Source of the DNA: Pirellulales bacterium
GTDB lineage: Bacteria > Planctomycetota > Planctomycetia > Pirellulales > Lacipirellulaceae
DNA length: 64,000 nucleotides
NCBI GenBank assembly: GCA_020849945.1
Contig: JADZFK010000138.1
Span: forward strand, 1-64,000
Direction: 5' to 3'
Each line of letters starts with the position of its first letter. Position 1 is the first letter of the stretch. The position numbers and the translations under genes are program-made. The notes beneath the pieces are model-generated. The model ran no database searches. It was not told the DNA's origin and was given only the letters and a program-made list of their open reading frames with translations. Below, piece after piece: positions 8,511 to 17,296 of this stretch.

Positions 8511-10457
8511 TTATCCCGCAGTGTCGAGATAGGGGTCTTGGCTCATTTGCCGTTGCATCTTTTGGCGTTCTTTCTCGTGGTAGAGGAGTACCTTCCGATC
8601 GCGGAAGTGGCGGCGTTCGACTTTTCGTTGGGCTTGGTAGAAGAGTCTTTCGAATCCGTCGAGAGGCCCGGTTCCGGCGAGTTGCAGGCCGCGGTTATTC
8701 AGTTTCTCGGCTTTGGCGGGGCCGTAGGCCGTCTCGATGATCTCGTCATCGAGTGCGAGAAACTGCCGATAGGTTCCCGGGTCGCCTTGTCGCCCGCAGC
8801 GTCCGATGAGTTGCCGATCGATGCGTTGCGCCTCGTGCAATTCGGTGCAAATCACATGGAGGCCGCCGAGTTCCTTCACGCCATCGCCGAGCCGGATATC
8901 GGTGCCACGGCCGGCCATGTTGGTGGCCACGGTGACTTTGCCGAGCTGCCCGGCTTGCGCAACAATCTCGGCTTCTCGGGCAACGTGCCGAGCGTTGAGC
9001 ACGGCGTGCTCGATCCCGCGTCGAGTAAGGAACGCGGAAAGGAGTTCGCTCTTGTCGATGGATCGAGTGCCGACGAGCACGGGCCGACCCGTGGTGTGGA
9101 GTTCGATGATTTCCTCGACGATCGCTTGCCACTTCTCTTCGGCCGATCCGAACACAAGCGTGGGCAGTTTCTGTCGGATGGGGGGCCGATTCGTGGGGAC
9201 TGGGATGACGTGGCACTTGTAGATTTTGTGCAACTCGCGGGCGCTGGTCGAGGCGGTGCCCGTCATGCCGGCCAATCGCGTGTAGCGCAAAAAGAAATCT
9301 TGCACCGTGATTCGAGCCGCCTGATTCGTGGCGAAAGTGATTTCGACGCCTTCTTTGGCCTCGACGGCCTGGTGGATACCGGCCCGCCATTTTCGGCCTT
9401 CGCCGAGCCGGCCGGTGAACTCATCCACGATGACGATTTCCCCGTCTCGGATAACGTACTGACGCTCATGGATCATTTCACGATCGACCTTGATGGCGCG
9501 TTCGATGTGTTCGTAGATCGTCGGCATGGGCATGCGATCCATCGCGGCCGGCTTGGGGAGTTCGCGCACCTTGCGCCGACCAGGAAGGGTTAGCTCGACA
9601 GTCTTATCCTTGTGGTCGTAATCGAAGTGTTCGTCTTCCGAGAATTCGCGGATTGCGGCGGCGGCCCACCGATAAGCCTCGGCTTCAAGTTTCTCATCTT
9701 CGCTCGGCAAAGCGCTAATAATGAGGGGCGTTCGCGCTTCGTCGATGAGGATGCTATCGGCCTCGTCGACAAGCATGAAGTGAAGTTCTCGTTGGACGGG
9801 CGTTTCTTGGCCGACGCCCGTCTTTCCGAGCATCGCGCCGAATAGATCGCGTTGCCCTTCGCTGATTCGGCGTTTGAGGAGGCGGTCGCGGAGAAAGTCG
9901 AACCCCATTTCGTTGGCGGTGCCGTAGGTAATGTCGCAGGCGTACTGCTTGGCCCGCTCGGGTTGCGGCATTTGCGATTGGATGCACCCAACCTTCATTC
10001 CGAGCGCTTCGTAGATTGGCCTCATGAGGTCGGCATCGCGTTGGGCAAGGTAGTCGTTCACGGTGGCAAGGTGTGCGCCTTTGCCTTCGAGAGCGGCCAG
10101 GTAGAGCGGCAACGTGGCAGTTAGGGTTTTTCCCTCGCCCGTTTGCATTTCGACAATCGAGTTGAAATGCACGGCGGCGCCGCCGAGGAGTTGCACGTCG
10201 AAGTGGCGCATATTGAGGCGGCGTCGGCCTGCCTCGCGGACAAGTGCAAACCCTTCGACAAGCAGGCGATCGAGTGGCTCGCCGCTGCGGGCCCGGTATC
10301 GAAGGGAAAGGCTCGTCTTTCTCAGGTCGAGGTCCGACTTGGCCATCAGCGGTTCCTCAATCGCCGCGATTTGAGCGATGTAACGCGACCATAGCCCCAA
10401 ACGCGAACCGGTGAGGCCGCGAACCCAACCACCGAACCACTGTGAGAATCCATTCAT
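8511..10457 (-). CDS. secA: Short SecA-like preprotein translocase ATPase
   Basis: A 648-residue SecA homologue starting at ATG 10457 (a second ATG at 10466 is possible). The upstream track extension translates simple repeats and is not credible. Walker A QTGEGKT lies near 105-111, DEAD near 232, the preprotein-binding region follows, and MAGRGTDIRLG begins near 514. The sequence stops about 25 residues into the long scaffold helix (AQRKVERRHFRDRK then LLYHEKER). The helical wing domain, the rest of the scaffold and the C-terminal zinc-binding linker are therefore missing. Standard SecA has about 850-950 residues. This is a divergent second SecA or a specialised ATPase. The motor motifs are intact, so it is probably functional. 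Confidence 0.9.
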   Translation of the reverse strand: MNGFSQWFGGWVRGLTGSRLGLWSRYIAQIAAIEEPLMAKSDLDLRKTSLSLRYRARSGEPLDRLLVEGFALVREAGRRRLNMRHFDVQLLGGAAVHFNSIVEMQTGEGKTLTATLPLYLAALEGKGAHLATVNDYLAQRDADLMRPIYEALGMKVGCIQSQMPQPERAKQYACDITYGTANEMGFDFLRDRLLKRRISEGQRDLFGAMLGKTGVGQETPVQRELHFMLVDEADSILIDEARTPLIISALPSEDEKLEAEAYRWAAAAIREFSEDEHFDYDHKDKTVELTLPGRRKVRELPKPAAMDRMPMPTIYEHIERAIKVDREMIHERQYVIRDGEIVIVDEFTGRLGEGRKWRAGIHQAVEAKEGVEITFATNQAARITVQDFFLRYTRLAGMTGTASTSARELHKIYKCHVIPVPTNRPPIRQKLPTLVFGSAEEKWQAIVEEIIELHTTGRPVLVGTRSIDKSELLSAFLTRRGIEHAVLNARHVAREAEIVAQAGQLGKVTVATNMAGRGTDIRLGDGVKELGGLHVICTELHEAQRIDRQLIGRCGRQGDPGTYRQFLALDDEIIETAYGPAKAEKLNNRGLQLAGTGPLDGFERLFYQAQRKVERRHFRDRKVLLYHEKERQKMQRQMSQDPYLDTAG

Positions 10458-10528
10458 AATAACCATACCAACAATATAGCCCGAGAGCCCAATTGAAGGG
10501 GAGACAAGCAGTACGAGAACTGGGAAAC

Positions 10529-10609
10529 AGGGGAGCAGGGGAGTAGGGGAGTAGGGGAGTAGGGGAGTAGGGTGTTCCGGCTCTTGGCTCTTGGCTCTTG
10601 ACTCTTGAC
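10529..10609. repeat. Simple tandem repeats GGGGAGTA and TTGGCTC
   Basis: Four to five octamers of the type GGGGAGTA are followed by three heptamers close to TTGGCTC/TTGACTC. Such low-complexity tracts recur in other gaps of the window. Confidence 0.85.
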
Positions 10610-10615
10610 CAACAC

Positions 10616-10634
10616 GTTTAGCCGCGACGCGAAG
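10616..10634 (+). repeat. Dispersed repeat, family E copy 1
   Basis: GTTTAGCCGCGACGCGAAG shares an 18-19 base core exactly with the copies at 15412-15430 and 56974-56998 (the latter inverted). Confidence 0.7.
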
Positions 10635-10776
10635 GGAGGCTTTGCGACCGGAGCGGAGCGCGAGAGCTTCGGGCGTTGCCCCAACCACCCGACGTATTGT
10701 AAAAAAAGATGACCGCCCCTGTTTCGGGCTGGCGAAACGAAACCCAATAACACGGTGTGTCAGGCAATGGTAGTTC

Positions 10777-10799
10777 CCGGCCAAGATGGCCGGGCTAAA
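10777..10799 (+). repeat. Short palindrome, family F
   Basis: CCCGGCCAAGATGGCCGGGCTA forms a hairpin. Closely related CCCGGCC...CGGGCTA sequences occur at 38308-38331 and 41222-41246. Confidence 0.6.
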
Positions 10800-10850
10800 T
10801 CATTCGCAAATCCTGCATCTCATATCACTTTTTTCCCAATATGGTGTTCG

Positions 10851-11240
10851 ATGGCGAAAATACTCTTCATTGCGGGCGGCGGTGCCCTTGGTTCGCTGTT
10901 GCGGTATGCCTTGCACGGTTGGGTTCAGCGATCGAGTGGCAGCGGTACCTTTCCCATCGGCACGCTTGCCGTGAATGTGCTCGGGTGTTTCCTTATCGGC
11001 CTCATTACCGCCTTCGTCACGCGCCCCTCTGCCTTGATTGCGGAAGAGTATCGGCTGGGGTTGACGGTTGGCCTCTTGGGTGGCTTTACCACCTTCTCTG
11101 CCTTCGGGCTGGAGACGTTCATTCTGGGCACTACCCAAAAGCTAGGATACGCCTTGCTCAACATCGTGCTAAGTTGTGGGCTCGGCCTCCTTGCTGTGTG
11201 GCTTGGCCATCTTGCGGCCGTACATTGGATCGATGATTGA
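10851..11240 (+). CDS. crcB: Fluoride channel CrcB/Fluc
   Basis: A 129-residue membrane protein with four hydrophobic segments. The family signatures GGALGSLLRY (residues about 9-18), GTLAVNVLGCFLIG and GLLGGFTTFSAFGLE are all present and close to textbook. ATG 10851 begins MAKILF; the longer track ORF starts in intergenic DNA. CrcB works as a dual-topology dimer exporting fluoride. The protein has the usual length. No fluoride aptamer is visible upstream. Confidence 0.95.
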   Translation: MAKILFIAGGGALGSLLRYALHGWVQRSSGSGTFPIGTLAVNVLGCFLIGLITAFVTRPSALIAEEYRLGLTVGLLGGFTTFSAFGLETFILGTTQKLGYALLNIVLSCGLGLLAVWLGHLAAVHWIDD

Positions 11241-11348
11241 ACTGGCTGAAAGTCAAGCCGGGGAAAGCAATTCGAGCGTATGAGCGGCTTGAACTGGTCA
11301 GCCAACGAAAGATGCAACGTCAACGGACGTTGCTTGTTCACGCGATCT

Positions 11349-12671
11349 TCAGTTACCAACTGCCGCCACGCACAGGACGGCCGATTGGCCTTGAGGGGTG
11401 ACGCTGAGGTTTAGGAAGCAGGCCCCGCTGGGCAGGCCGGGGGCGGCGGCGATTCGGAGATTGCATGCCGGGTCGGGCGTCGTGTAGTTCAGTACCCGGG
11501 GCAACTTGCCTGCGCGAAGCGCGAAGACACTGGCGATGAGTTCGACTGCACCGCCGCCCGCCCCCAGGTTACCGAAGTAGCTCTTGAGGGCGGTCACGGG
11601 GAGGTCGTCGGTAAGGTGACCGAAGACGGCTCGGATCGCGCGGGCTTCGTCGGCGTCGCGGTCGGTTGTGCCAAGGCCGTGGGCGTTGATGTGCCCCACA
11701 TCGGCCGGCATTCGGCCCGCATCGGCAAGGGCGGCTTTCATGGCTCGTTCGAGCGAAACATCGCACTTGCCGCGAAGGGCCACGTCCGCCACATTCGCGA
11801 TCCCGAGTCCGAGAACCTCGGCATGGATCGTAGCGCCGCGAGCCTTGGCCGTTTCGTATTCTTCCAGCACGACCATGCCCGCGCCTTCGCCGGCAACCAT
11901 GCCGGTGCGATGCAGGTCAAAAGGTTTGCAGGCCGTGGCGGGGTCGCCATTCGGGCTTGCCATCTGTTCGGTTTGAAGCGCATGGATCGCTTGCATCGGA
12001 AGAATTCTCGTGCCGGTTGCGCCAGCCACCATCCAATTCGCATGGCCGCGTTGGATCGTTCGGAATGCTTCGCCAATGGCGAGGTTTCCCGAGGCCTCGC
12101 GCATGGTGAGCGAATTGTTGGGGCCGCGGAGGTCGTTGTAAATGGCGATGTGGCTGGCCGGCATGTTCGGCAGATACTTGAGCATCCACAGCGGGGCCAT
12201 GTCGCCAAGCCCCTCGGTTCCCCAACGGGCAAACTCGAACTCCCCCGCGGGGGCGCATTTTGTGATGCCGCCAGAATAGTCCTCGGGCATGGTCAGCATG
12301 TAATCACTTCCGAGCACGACGCCAGAAGTATCGGGCTCCACGGCCTGCTCGGCAAAGCCGGCATCAGCGATGGCCAGCTGCGCGGCGGCGACGGCCATCC
12401 GCGTTTCGCGGCACATGACCTTGAGGCCCTTCTTAATCGCTTTCTTTCGTTCCTTTTCGAGGGGGCCGAAATCTTCCACTTCGCCGGCGAAATCGCGGGC
12501 CTCGGCGGCGATGTGCAAGGGCTGGCCAGCCGGGGGCAAGATCGTCGTAGCGGCCACGCCGCTGCGACCCGTTTCGAGCGCATTCCACAAGGCCGCCGGT
12601 GAATTGCCCAACGGTGAAATCAGTCCTAAGCCGGTAATTACCACGCGGCGGTGTTGCGTCGCAGAACTCAT
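11349..12671 (-). CDS. Beta-ketoacyl synthase homologue lacking the catalytic cysteine
   Basis: A 440-residue protein with a full thiolase-fold KAS-II (FabF) layout: VVITGLGLISPLG at the N-terminus, the GAGMVVLEEYE segment, and INAHGLGTTDRD with His331. At the nucleophile elbow the expected AC(A/S)SG reads R-E192-ASGN, so cysteine is replaced by glutamate. The second histidine motif GxxGH reads FG-N368-LGAGG. Loss of Cys and one His is typical of chain-length-factor or decarboxylase-like KS relatives, so this is probably a non-condensing partner or scaffold. No acyl carrier protein or intact KS partner is adjacent. The start at 12671 lacks a clear ribosome binding site. Confidence 0.88.
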   Translation of the reverse strand: MSSATQHRRVVITGLGLISPLGNSPAALWNALETGRSGVAATTILPPAGQPLHIAAEARDFAGEVEDFGPLEKERKKAIKKGLKVMCRETRMAVAAAQLAIADAGFAEQAVEPDTSGVVLGSDYMLTMPEDYSGGITKCAPAGEFEFARWGTEGLGDMAPLWMLKYLPNMPASHIAIYNDLRGPNNSLTMREASGNLAIGEAFRTIQRGHANWMVAGATGTRILPMQAIHALQTEQMASPNGDPATACKPFDLHRTGMVAGEGAGMVVLEEYETAKARGATIHAEVLGLGIANVADVALRGKCDVSLERAMKAALADAGRMPADVGHINAHGLGTTDRDADEARAIRAVFGHLTDDLPVTALKSYFGNLGAGGGAVELIASVFALRAGKLPRVLNYTTPDPACNLRIAAAPGLPSGACFLNLSVTPQGQSAVLCVAAVGN

Positions 12672-13023
12672 AGACGTACTAACATATCATGGATGCCCCC
12701 GACGAGGCAGTGGGAGTGCTGGCTTGGTTCCCAGGCGCTTACGCTTCCAACTCGTGGCCTGCAACCGCAACACGTACCACAGACTTCAGCCCGTGCCGCG
12801 ATACGCACGATTCGCGCATCCTACGAACACAGCTTTAGCCCGGATTTCTCACCACGGAGCACACAGAGGTCACGGAGAACAAGCCAAGAGATTATTTTAT
12901 GCAAGGTCAACCGCCCGTGGCTATGAGACAGGGTGTTTCCACTGTTCATGGTGGTAGGGGTACTTGCTACTGGTTTTCTCCGTGGCTCCGTGCCTCCGTG
13001 GTTTTGATTCTGAGAAATGCGGA
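12672..13023. other. Intergenic with CACCACGGAG inverted repeat
   Basis: Upstream of the KAS-like gene and downstream of the secretin-like gene. It carries two inverted arms of the type TCACCACGGAG...CACGGAGAA (about 12851-12885) and TTTTCTCCGTGGCTCCGTGCCTCCGTGG (about 12972-13003). No gene is supported. Confidence 0.6.
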
Positions 13024-14352
13024 TTAGTATCTTCCTTGAAAGGATTGGCGGGGCAGTGTGGCGGAGCGGGGGGCGATTGGCTCGGGGGAAGGTGTGGAGA
13101 CGCCGCTGCTTTCGATGAATAGGAGCGCATCGGCCCGGGGCGGGGTCTTGAGCAGTGGTACGGCTTCCTTCATGGCATCGGTGACGGGGTTTTCCTTGGT
13201 CGGCCCCGGGGTGGCGACCACTCCCATGCTTAGCAGCAGTACCTTGTCGGTTGGCCAGCGGAATCGTTCGTGCAGGTTCGAGGATGTCATCTGCGGCACA
13301 TCCACTTGCACACGCTGGTTCGGTGCGATGGTGGTGGGCAGATCGAGCTTGACGGGCAGCATTTTCTCGACTTGGTTGAGCCGCAATTTGACGACGGCGT
13401 CGGCCGAAGCCAGGTCGAGAGCCAGCAGCGGGCTGAACTCGAGCGAGAATCCTTCTTCGAGCGTGCCCATCTCGGGTTGGTAGCCGGGCCAAGCGGCTTG
13501 CGTGACGATGGCGTTACGAATGTACGTGCGTGGCCGCATCGTGGAAAGCACGATCGACTGGCCATTATTCACCAGCTGCTGGGCCGAGTTGTATTCGCGG
13601 TAGTCGGTGCGTCGGCTCAGTTCAGAAACGAGCAGGCGGGCGTTTTCCTTGGCCATCAACCAGCCTTGCACACCGGGCGATTGGACGGGAATCGGCGCCA
13701 TCACCGAAAGCGCTTTGGCCCGCCAGTTCGGGTTGCCCACCGTGGCAACGCGGAGCGTGAAGGCGTAACCGCCGGAGGCCGAGCTAACGAAGCGATCGAC
13801 GATATCGCCCACCAAAGCGTGCATCTCGGGCGTGTGGTAAACGCGGAGGGTTTCGCGGTTGGCGCTCAGCAAGCCGACGGGGTCCGAGTGCCAGGCTTCG
13901 TAGCCGGTTTCGCGCAAGATCCAATCGACGATGGCCTGCTCGGGACGAGCCGTCGTCGTAACACGCATCGTGTAGGGGCGGATATCGTACTCGCGCCACA
14001 CCTGGCCCTTGTCTTGCGGCAGCGAGCCGCTTCCTTTCGTAACGCGGGCGTGCGTGATGCCCGCATCGACGGGTGCGAGATTTCCGCCAATCGGCGTCAC
14101 GTCACCCGAAGGCTGCCCTGGCGACGCCGTTGTTGCAGCGGCCTGGCCCGGTGTCATCGCCGAAGCCGTGCTCGGGGGCGTCGAAAAAGGGCTTCTGCCG
14201 GCCTCGCCCGTGGTACTGCCATAACGTTCGCTGCCGGGGCTGGCTGTTTTCCATTCTCCGGCAGTTTGTGCCTTGAGCTGCCCAACCATCCCGCCACAAA
14301 CGAACAACGCCAGCATGCAAATTGTTGAATGCCACTTACTTTGAAACCACAT
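13024..14352 (-). CDS. Secreted secretin-like protein (hypothetical)
   Basis: A 442-residue exported protein starting at ATG 14352 behind a strong AAGGAGG. It has a signal peptide (residues 1-28), then a Ser/Gly/Pro-rich linker to about residue 115. Next comes a domain whose order (an STN/N1-like strand-helix pattern with a short 'reg' segment around 120-190) recalls the N-domains of type II/III secretins, and then a beta-rich C-terminal half with an LEFSPLLALD segment. The usual secretin C-terminal gate signature is not clear, so it may not form a pore. The related family is common in planctomycetes, often annotated as hypothetical. Function unknown. Confidence 0.65.
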   Translation of the reverse strand: MWFQSKWHSTICMLALFVCGGMVGQLKAQTAGEWKTASPGSERYGSTTGEAGRSPFSTPPSTASAMTPGQAAATTASPGQPSGDVTPIGGNLAPVDAGITHARVTKGSGSLPQDKGQVWREYDIRPYTMRVTTTARPEQAIVDWILRETGYEAWHSDPVGLLSANRETLRVYHTPEMHALVGDIVDRFVSSASGGYAFTLRVATVGNPNWRAKALSVMAPIPVQSPGVQGWLMAKENARLLVSELSRRTDYREYNSAQQLVNNGQSIVLSTMRPRTYIRNAIVTQAAWPGYQPEMGTLEEGFSLEFSPLLALDLASADAVVKLRLNQVEKMLPVKLDLPTTIAPNQRVQVDVPQMTSSNLHERFRWPTDKVLLLSMGVVATPGPTKENPVTDAMKEAVPLLKTPPRADALLFIESSGVSTPSPEPIAPRSATLPRQSFQGRY

Positions 14353-14788
14353 GCGTCAGCCTCCTTGCCGAGCGCGGACCAAGAATTCTCAAAAGGCGCG
14401 GGCGGCGGAGTATAGGGCAAGCCCCACCCACTAGCAAGCCATCTCCTCCCCGCCCTTGCCACGCTAGCACGCGGCATTCTTCCCCCCCAGGGCCGATCGG
14501 TATTTCACTTTTGGGCCGCGAAGTAGGTGCCGCGAGCTGAGTGGCACTTCTCGTGAAAGTGGATACGGAGTTGGAAATTCCGCGACCCGCTCGGCTCGCG
14601 GGACCTACCTTGAAGCCTTCGTGAGAGGACAGCGGATCGGCACTGAAAGAAGCCACCGGCCCCTTGGGCCACAACCACCAACGCGGTACCATGAATATGT
14701 GGCAAGGATATGCAACGCCTTCGCCAGCAACTCAGCATTCAATCCTCATTCCGCCTGAGGCTCCCTTCCACGACGAAAGGTTCCTGCC
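14353..14788. other. Intergenic with family A repeat
   Basis: Divergent region between the secretin-like gene and the peroxiredoxin gene. It contains the family A palindrome at 14521-14617. Short ORFs here are translations of the repeat and are not supported. Confidence 0.5.
14521..14617. repeat. Dispersed palindromic repeat, family A copy 2
   Basis: Same order as the copy at 2314: AAGTAGGTGCCGCGAGCTGA, the internal GGATACGGAGTTGGAAAT, and the inverted end CTCGGCTCGCGGGACCTACC followed by TTGAAGCC in both copies. Confidence 0.8.
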
Positions 14789-15385
14789 ATGACATCTCTC
14801 GTTCAACAGCCGGCCCCTGAATTTGAAGCCCAAGCCGTTATGCCCGATGGTTCGTTCAAAAAGGTGTCGCTGGCCGATTATCGAGGTAAGTGCGTCCTAT
14901 TGTTCTTCTACCCGCTAGACTTCACGTTCGTATGCCCGACGGAGATCATTGCGTTTTCAGACAGCATTGCGGAGTTCAAGAAGCGGAATGTCGAGGTGCT
15001 GGGGGTATCGGTCGATAGCCACTATACCCATCTGGCGTGGCGGGAAAAACCGCGCGCGCAAGGGGGCATTGGGCCGATTGAATACCCGTTGATCGCGGAC
15101 CTCGATAAGGCCATCGCCCAGGCCTACGGCGTTTTACTGCCAGCGGGAATCGCACTGCGTGGGTTGTACATCATCGATCGCCAGGGCGTCGTTCGCCACC
15201 AATTGGTGAACGACCTGCCGCTTGGCCGAAGTGTCGATGAGGCCCTGCGGGTGATCGACGCGCTCCAATTCCACGAAGAGCATGGCGAAGTTTGCCCCGC
15301 CAACTGGCACGCGGGCCAGCCCACCATGAAAGCCGACCCCGTGAAGAGCCGCGAGTTCTTCAAAGCCAGTTATTCTGGTGCCTAG
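14789..15385 (+). CDS. 2-Cys peroxiredoxin (AhpC/TSA family)
   Basis: A 198-residue cytosolic thiol peroxidase that reduces hydrogen peroxide and alkyl hydroperoxides. The peroxidatic cysteine C49 sits in FTFVCPTE and the resolving cysteine is in HGEVCPANW near residue 169, so it is a typical 2-Cys enzyme. A C-terminal YSGA tail resembles the YF-type tail of over-oxidation-sensitive members. Length and motifs are normal. It is monocistronic; the next gene has its own spacing of about 90 bases. No OxyR-like gene is nearby. Confidence 0.95.
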   Translation: MTSLVQQPAPEFEAQAVMPDGSFKKVSLADYRGKCVLLFFYPLDFTFVCPTEIIAFSDSIAEFKKRNVEVLGVSVDSHYTHLAWREKPRAQGGIGPIEYPLIADLDKAIAQAYGVLLPAGIALRGLYIIDRQGVVRHQLVNDLPLGRSVDEALRVIDALQFHEEHGEVCPANWHAGQPTMKADPVKSREFFKASYSGA

Positions 15386-15411
15386 CGTTGTTACGGGGAC
15401 TCCATGTTTAT

Positions 15412-15430
15412 CCGCGACGCGAAGCGGAAC
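15412..15430 (+). repeat. Dispersed repeat, family E copy 2
   Basis: CCGCGACGCGAAGCGGAAC is an exact 19-base match to the inverted copy at 56974-56992. It lies between the peroxiredoxin and esterase genes. Confidence 0.7.
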
Positions 15431-15475
15431 TCGCCCGCGCGGGAACTTCGTGGTTCTACTCGCAAATGGTGTCGC

Positions 15476-16897
15476 ATGAAGCCTCCGGTATCTCCCTATT
15501 TGCTTCGGTACCAGCCCCTGCTGCTTTTCATCGCATTTGTTTTTCTTTCAGCGAATCCAAGCTTCGCACAATCAAGCGACTTGAAGCAAGCGGTCTCGCT
15601 ATCGCGCAAATACCTGGCCTCAACAAACGACGACGAACAACGCCAACTTGAAAAACAGTTAGCGATTCTAAAACCCGACTTGGATGCGGTCGTCGCCGAG
15701 CTTCGCAATCATTCTTACGAACCCGTAAAGCCCGGTTATTTTCCCGAGCAGCATTTCTTCGATCCCCAACGGCTGAAGAAACATCCGGACGACCTGCTGT
15801 ACTTCACGGTTCCGAAAAGCTACCAGCCCGATCGGCCGACGGGGCTTATCATCTTTCTACATGGAGGTGGCGGCAACACACCCCGCAAAGCGCCGGCCGA
15901 CTCCATGAACTTTCCGCACCGCGGCGAAACCGAGGAAGACTCTTCCCAGTTAGGCAACCTCTTCGAATCCACGGGGATGATCGCCGTTGGTCCTTCCGCG
16001 CCGTGGAACGAACGCTCGAACAATCGCTGGTGCCTGCCGGACGCCGACGAATATCTGGCCGACGTTATTGCCGAATGCAAGTCGCGGTTCAACATCGATC
16101 CGAATCGCGTGATCTTGCTGGGCCACTCGATGGGCGGCTTCGGCGCGTTCCACCACGCCCAACGCCAGCCCGATCGGTTTGCCGCAGTGATCATCATCGC
16201 GGGAGCTTTCAAGACTTCCTACTGGCCCGCCACTCGTGGCACGTCGCTGTGCATTATCCAGGCCGTGCAGGATGCCATGCCCAAGGAACGATGGCACTAC
16301 ACCGACATCGCCTTCGGCCGCCTGACGAACCAGCTTCTTTCGCAACACAAAATCGACCATGCCTACCTCGAACACAATGGCCACCACGGCCTAAACTTCG
16401 CCAAGAAGCGGCTTGCCGAGTTCCTGAAATCTGCCGATAAGCTGAAGCGTGATCCGTATGCACCACAAATTGCACTGGCCACGCCCGTCGGTTTCTCGCG
16501 AAGCTACCTGTACCCCGTGCAACACAACCGCTGGCTCACGCTCGATGAACCCACGGAAGGAACCATCCCAGTGGATGAACTCCGCGACAACGGCTCGAAG
16601 AATTTTGACGACTGGAAACTCTCACACGTTACCAGCGAGCTCCCGGGCGCGTTGATCGAAGCCGTCAATCGCGGCGACAACACGATCGATGTTACCGCGT
16701 CGAATGTCCGCCAGTTCACGGTCTGGCTCCACCCGCGGATGATCGACCTTTCGCGCCCCGTTAAGATCATCGTGAACGGCAAACAACGATTCCTCGACGT
16801 GGTTTCTCCCTCGTTGCCTGCGGCACTCGATTCGTACCAACGACGCCACGATTGGGGGATGATCTACCCCATCATGGTTCGAGTGGATATCGAGTAG
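15476..16897 (+). CDS. Secreted alpha/beta-hydrolase (PHB depolymerase/esterase-like)
   Basis: A 473-residue exported enzyme. ATG 15476 gives a proper signal peptide (hydrophobic LLLFIAFVFLSANPSFAQ); the upstream track start would bury it. The hydrolase core has an LIIFLHGGGGN oxyanion segment near residue 120 and the nucleophile elbow GHSMGGFGAFHHA, with a late HNGHHG supplying a likely catalytic histidine. The architecture matches the poly(3-hydroxybutyrate) depolymerase/feruloyl esterase-type family. A C-terminal beta module (residues about 370-473) is frequent in the planctomycete versions. The substrate is probably an ester in polysaccharide or polyester, not determinable here. Confidence 0.85.
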   Translation: MKPPVSPYLLRYQPLLLFIAFVFLSANPSFAQSSDLKQAVSLSRKYLASTNDDEQRQLEKQLAILKPDLDAVVAELRNHSYEPVKPGYFPEQHFFDPQRLKKHPDDLLYFTVPKSYQPDRPTGLIIFLHGGGGNTPRKAPADSMNFPHRGETEEDSSQLGNLFESTGMIAVGPSAPWNERSNNRWCLPDADEYLADVIAECKSRFNIDPNRVILLGHSMGGFGAFHHAQRQPDRFAAVIIIAGAFKTSYWPATRGTSLCIIQAVQDAMPKERWHYTDIAFGRLTNQLLSQHKIDHAYLEHNGHHGLNFAKKRLAEFLKSADKLKRDPYAPQIALATPVGFSRSYLYPVQHNRWLTLDEPTEGTIPVDELRDNGSKNFDDWKLSHVTSELPGALIEAVNRGDNTIDVTASNVRQFTVWLHPRMIDLSRPVKIIVNGKQRFLDVVSPSLPAALDSYQRRHDWGMIYPIMVRVDIE

Positions 16898-17296
16898 CCC
16901 AATACGGCCACCCTGTTTTGGGTCGAAGAAATGTAAACAACTGACCCGTTTCGGCTCGGAACAATTTACATAGCCGACCCGTTTCGGCTCGGTGCATCGG
17001 CCAAGTTGTGCCATCGAATTGAATCGCGATTGATGACCCGGACCATTGGGCCGAGTTATCGGTTCCGAACGGATGATCGTAATCAGGCCGAAGCATCTCA
17101 TTGGCTTCGCGCAGAAATTTCTCTCGTTTGCGCGGCATCGGCCCAATTCCACGCGATTCATTCCGCCTGTTGAGTAGAATAGTGTAGTTGAGAACTGTCC
17201 ATTCAGCGCCTGCCAAGGCTCGGCCATCTGGACTTCTGTTGAGCGGCAGTTCTCAACGGGAACAGACGAGTTGGTCATCTTCGCTCTTGGAATTCC
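16898..17296. other. Intergenic with direct and inverted repeats
   Basis: It holds two copies of GACCCGTTTCGGCTCGG (16943-16959, 16976-16992) and a perfect 11-bp inverted repeat GTTGAGAACTG/CAGTTCTCAAC (17188-17198 and 17247-17257) just before the chitinase gene. The long minus ORF across it (16622-17965) is a shadow of both neighbours. Confidence 0.6.

Larger units (their letters stand above)
10458..10850. other. Intergenic with simple repeats
   Basis: This divergent region upstream of the secA-like gene and crcB holds a GGGGAGTA array (10529-10572), a TTGGCTC array (10580-10609), a copy of the CCGCGACGCGAAG repeat (10616-10634) and a CCCGGCC/GGCCGGG hairpin (10777-10799). I looked for a fluoride riboswitch before crcB and found no match. 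Confidence 0.6.

Noticed and set aside
8502-9593. 363-residue plus-strand ORF
   Set aside because: Antisense to the secA-like gene, whose motifs are unambiguous.
10755-10850. Fluoride riboswitch before crcB
   Set aside because: The GGCAATGG and hairpin drew attention, but the conserved GAUGG...UGAUGGC layout is not present. The hairpin belongs to a dispersed palindrome family.
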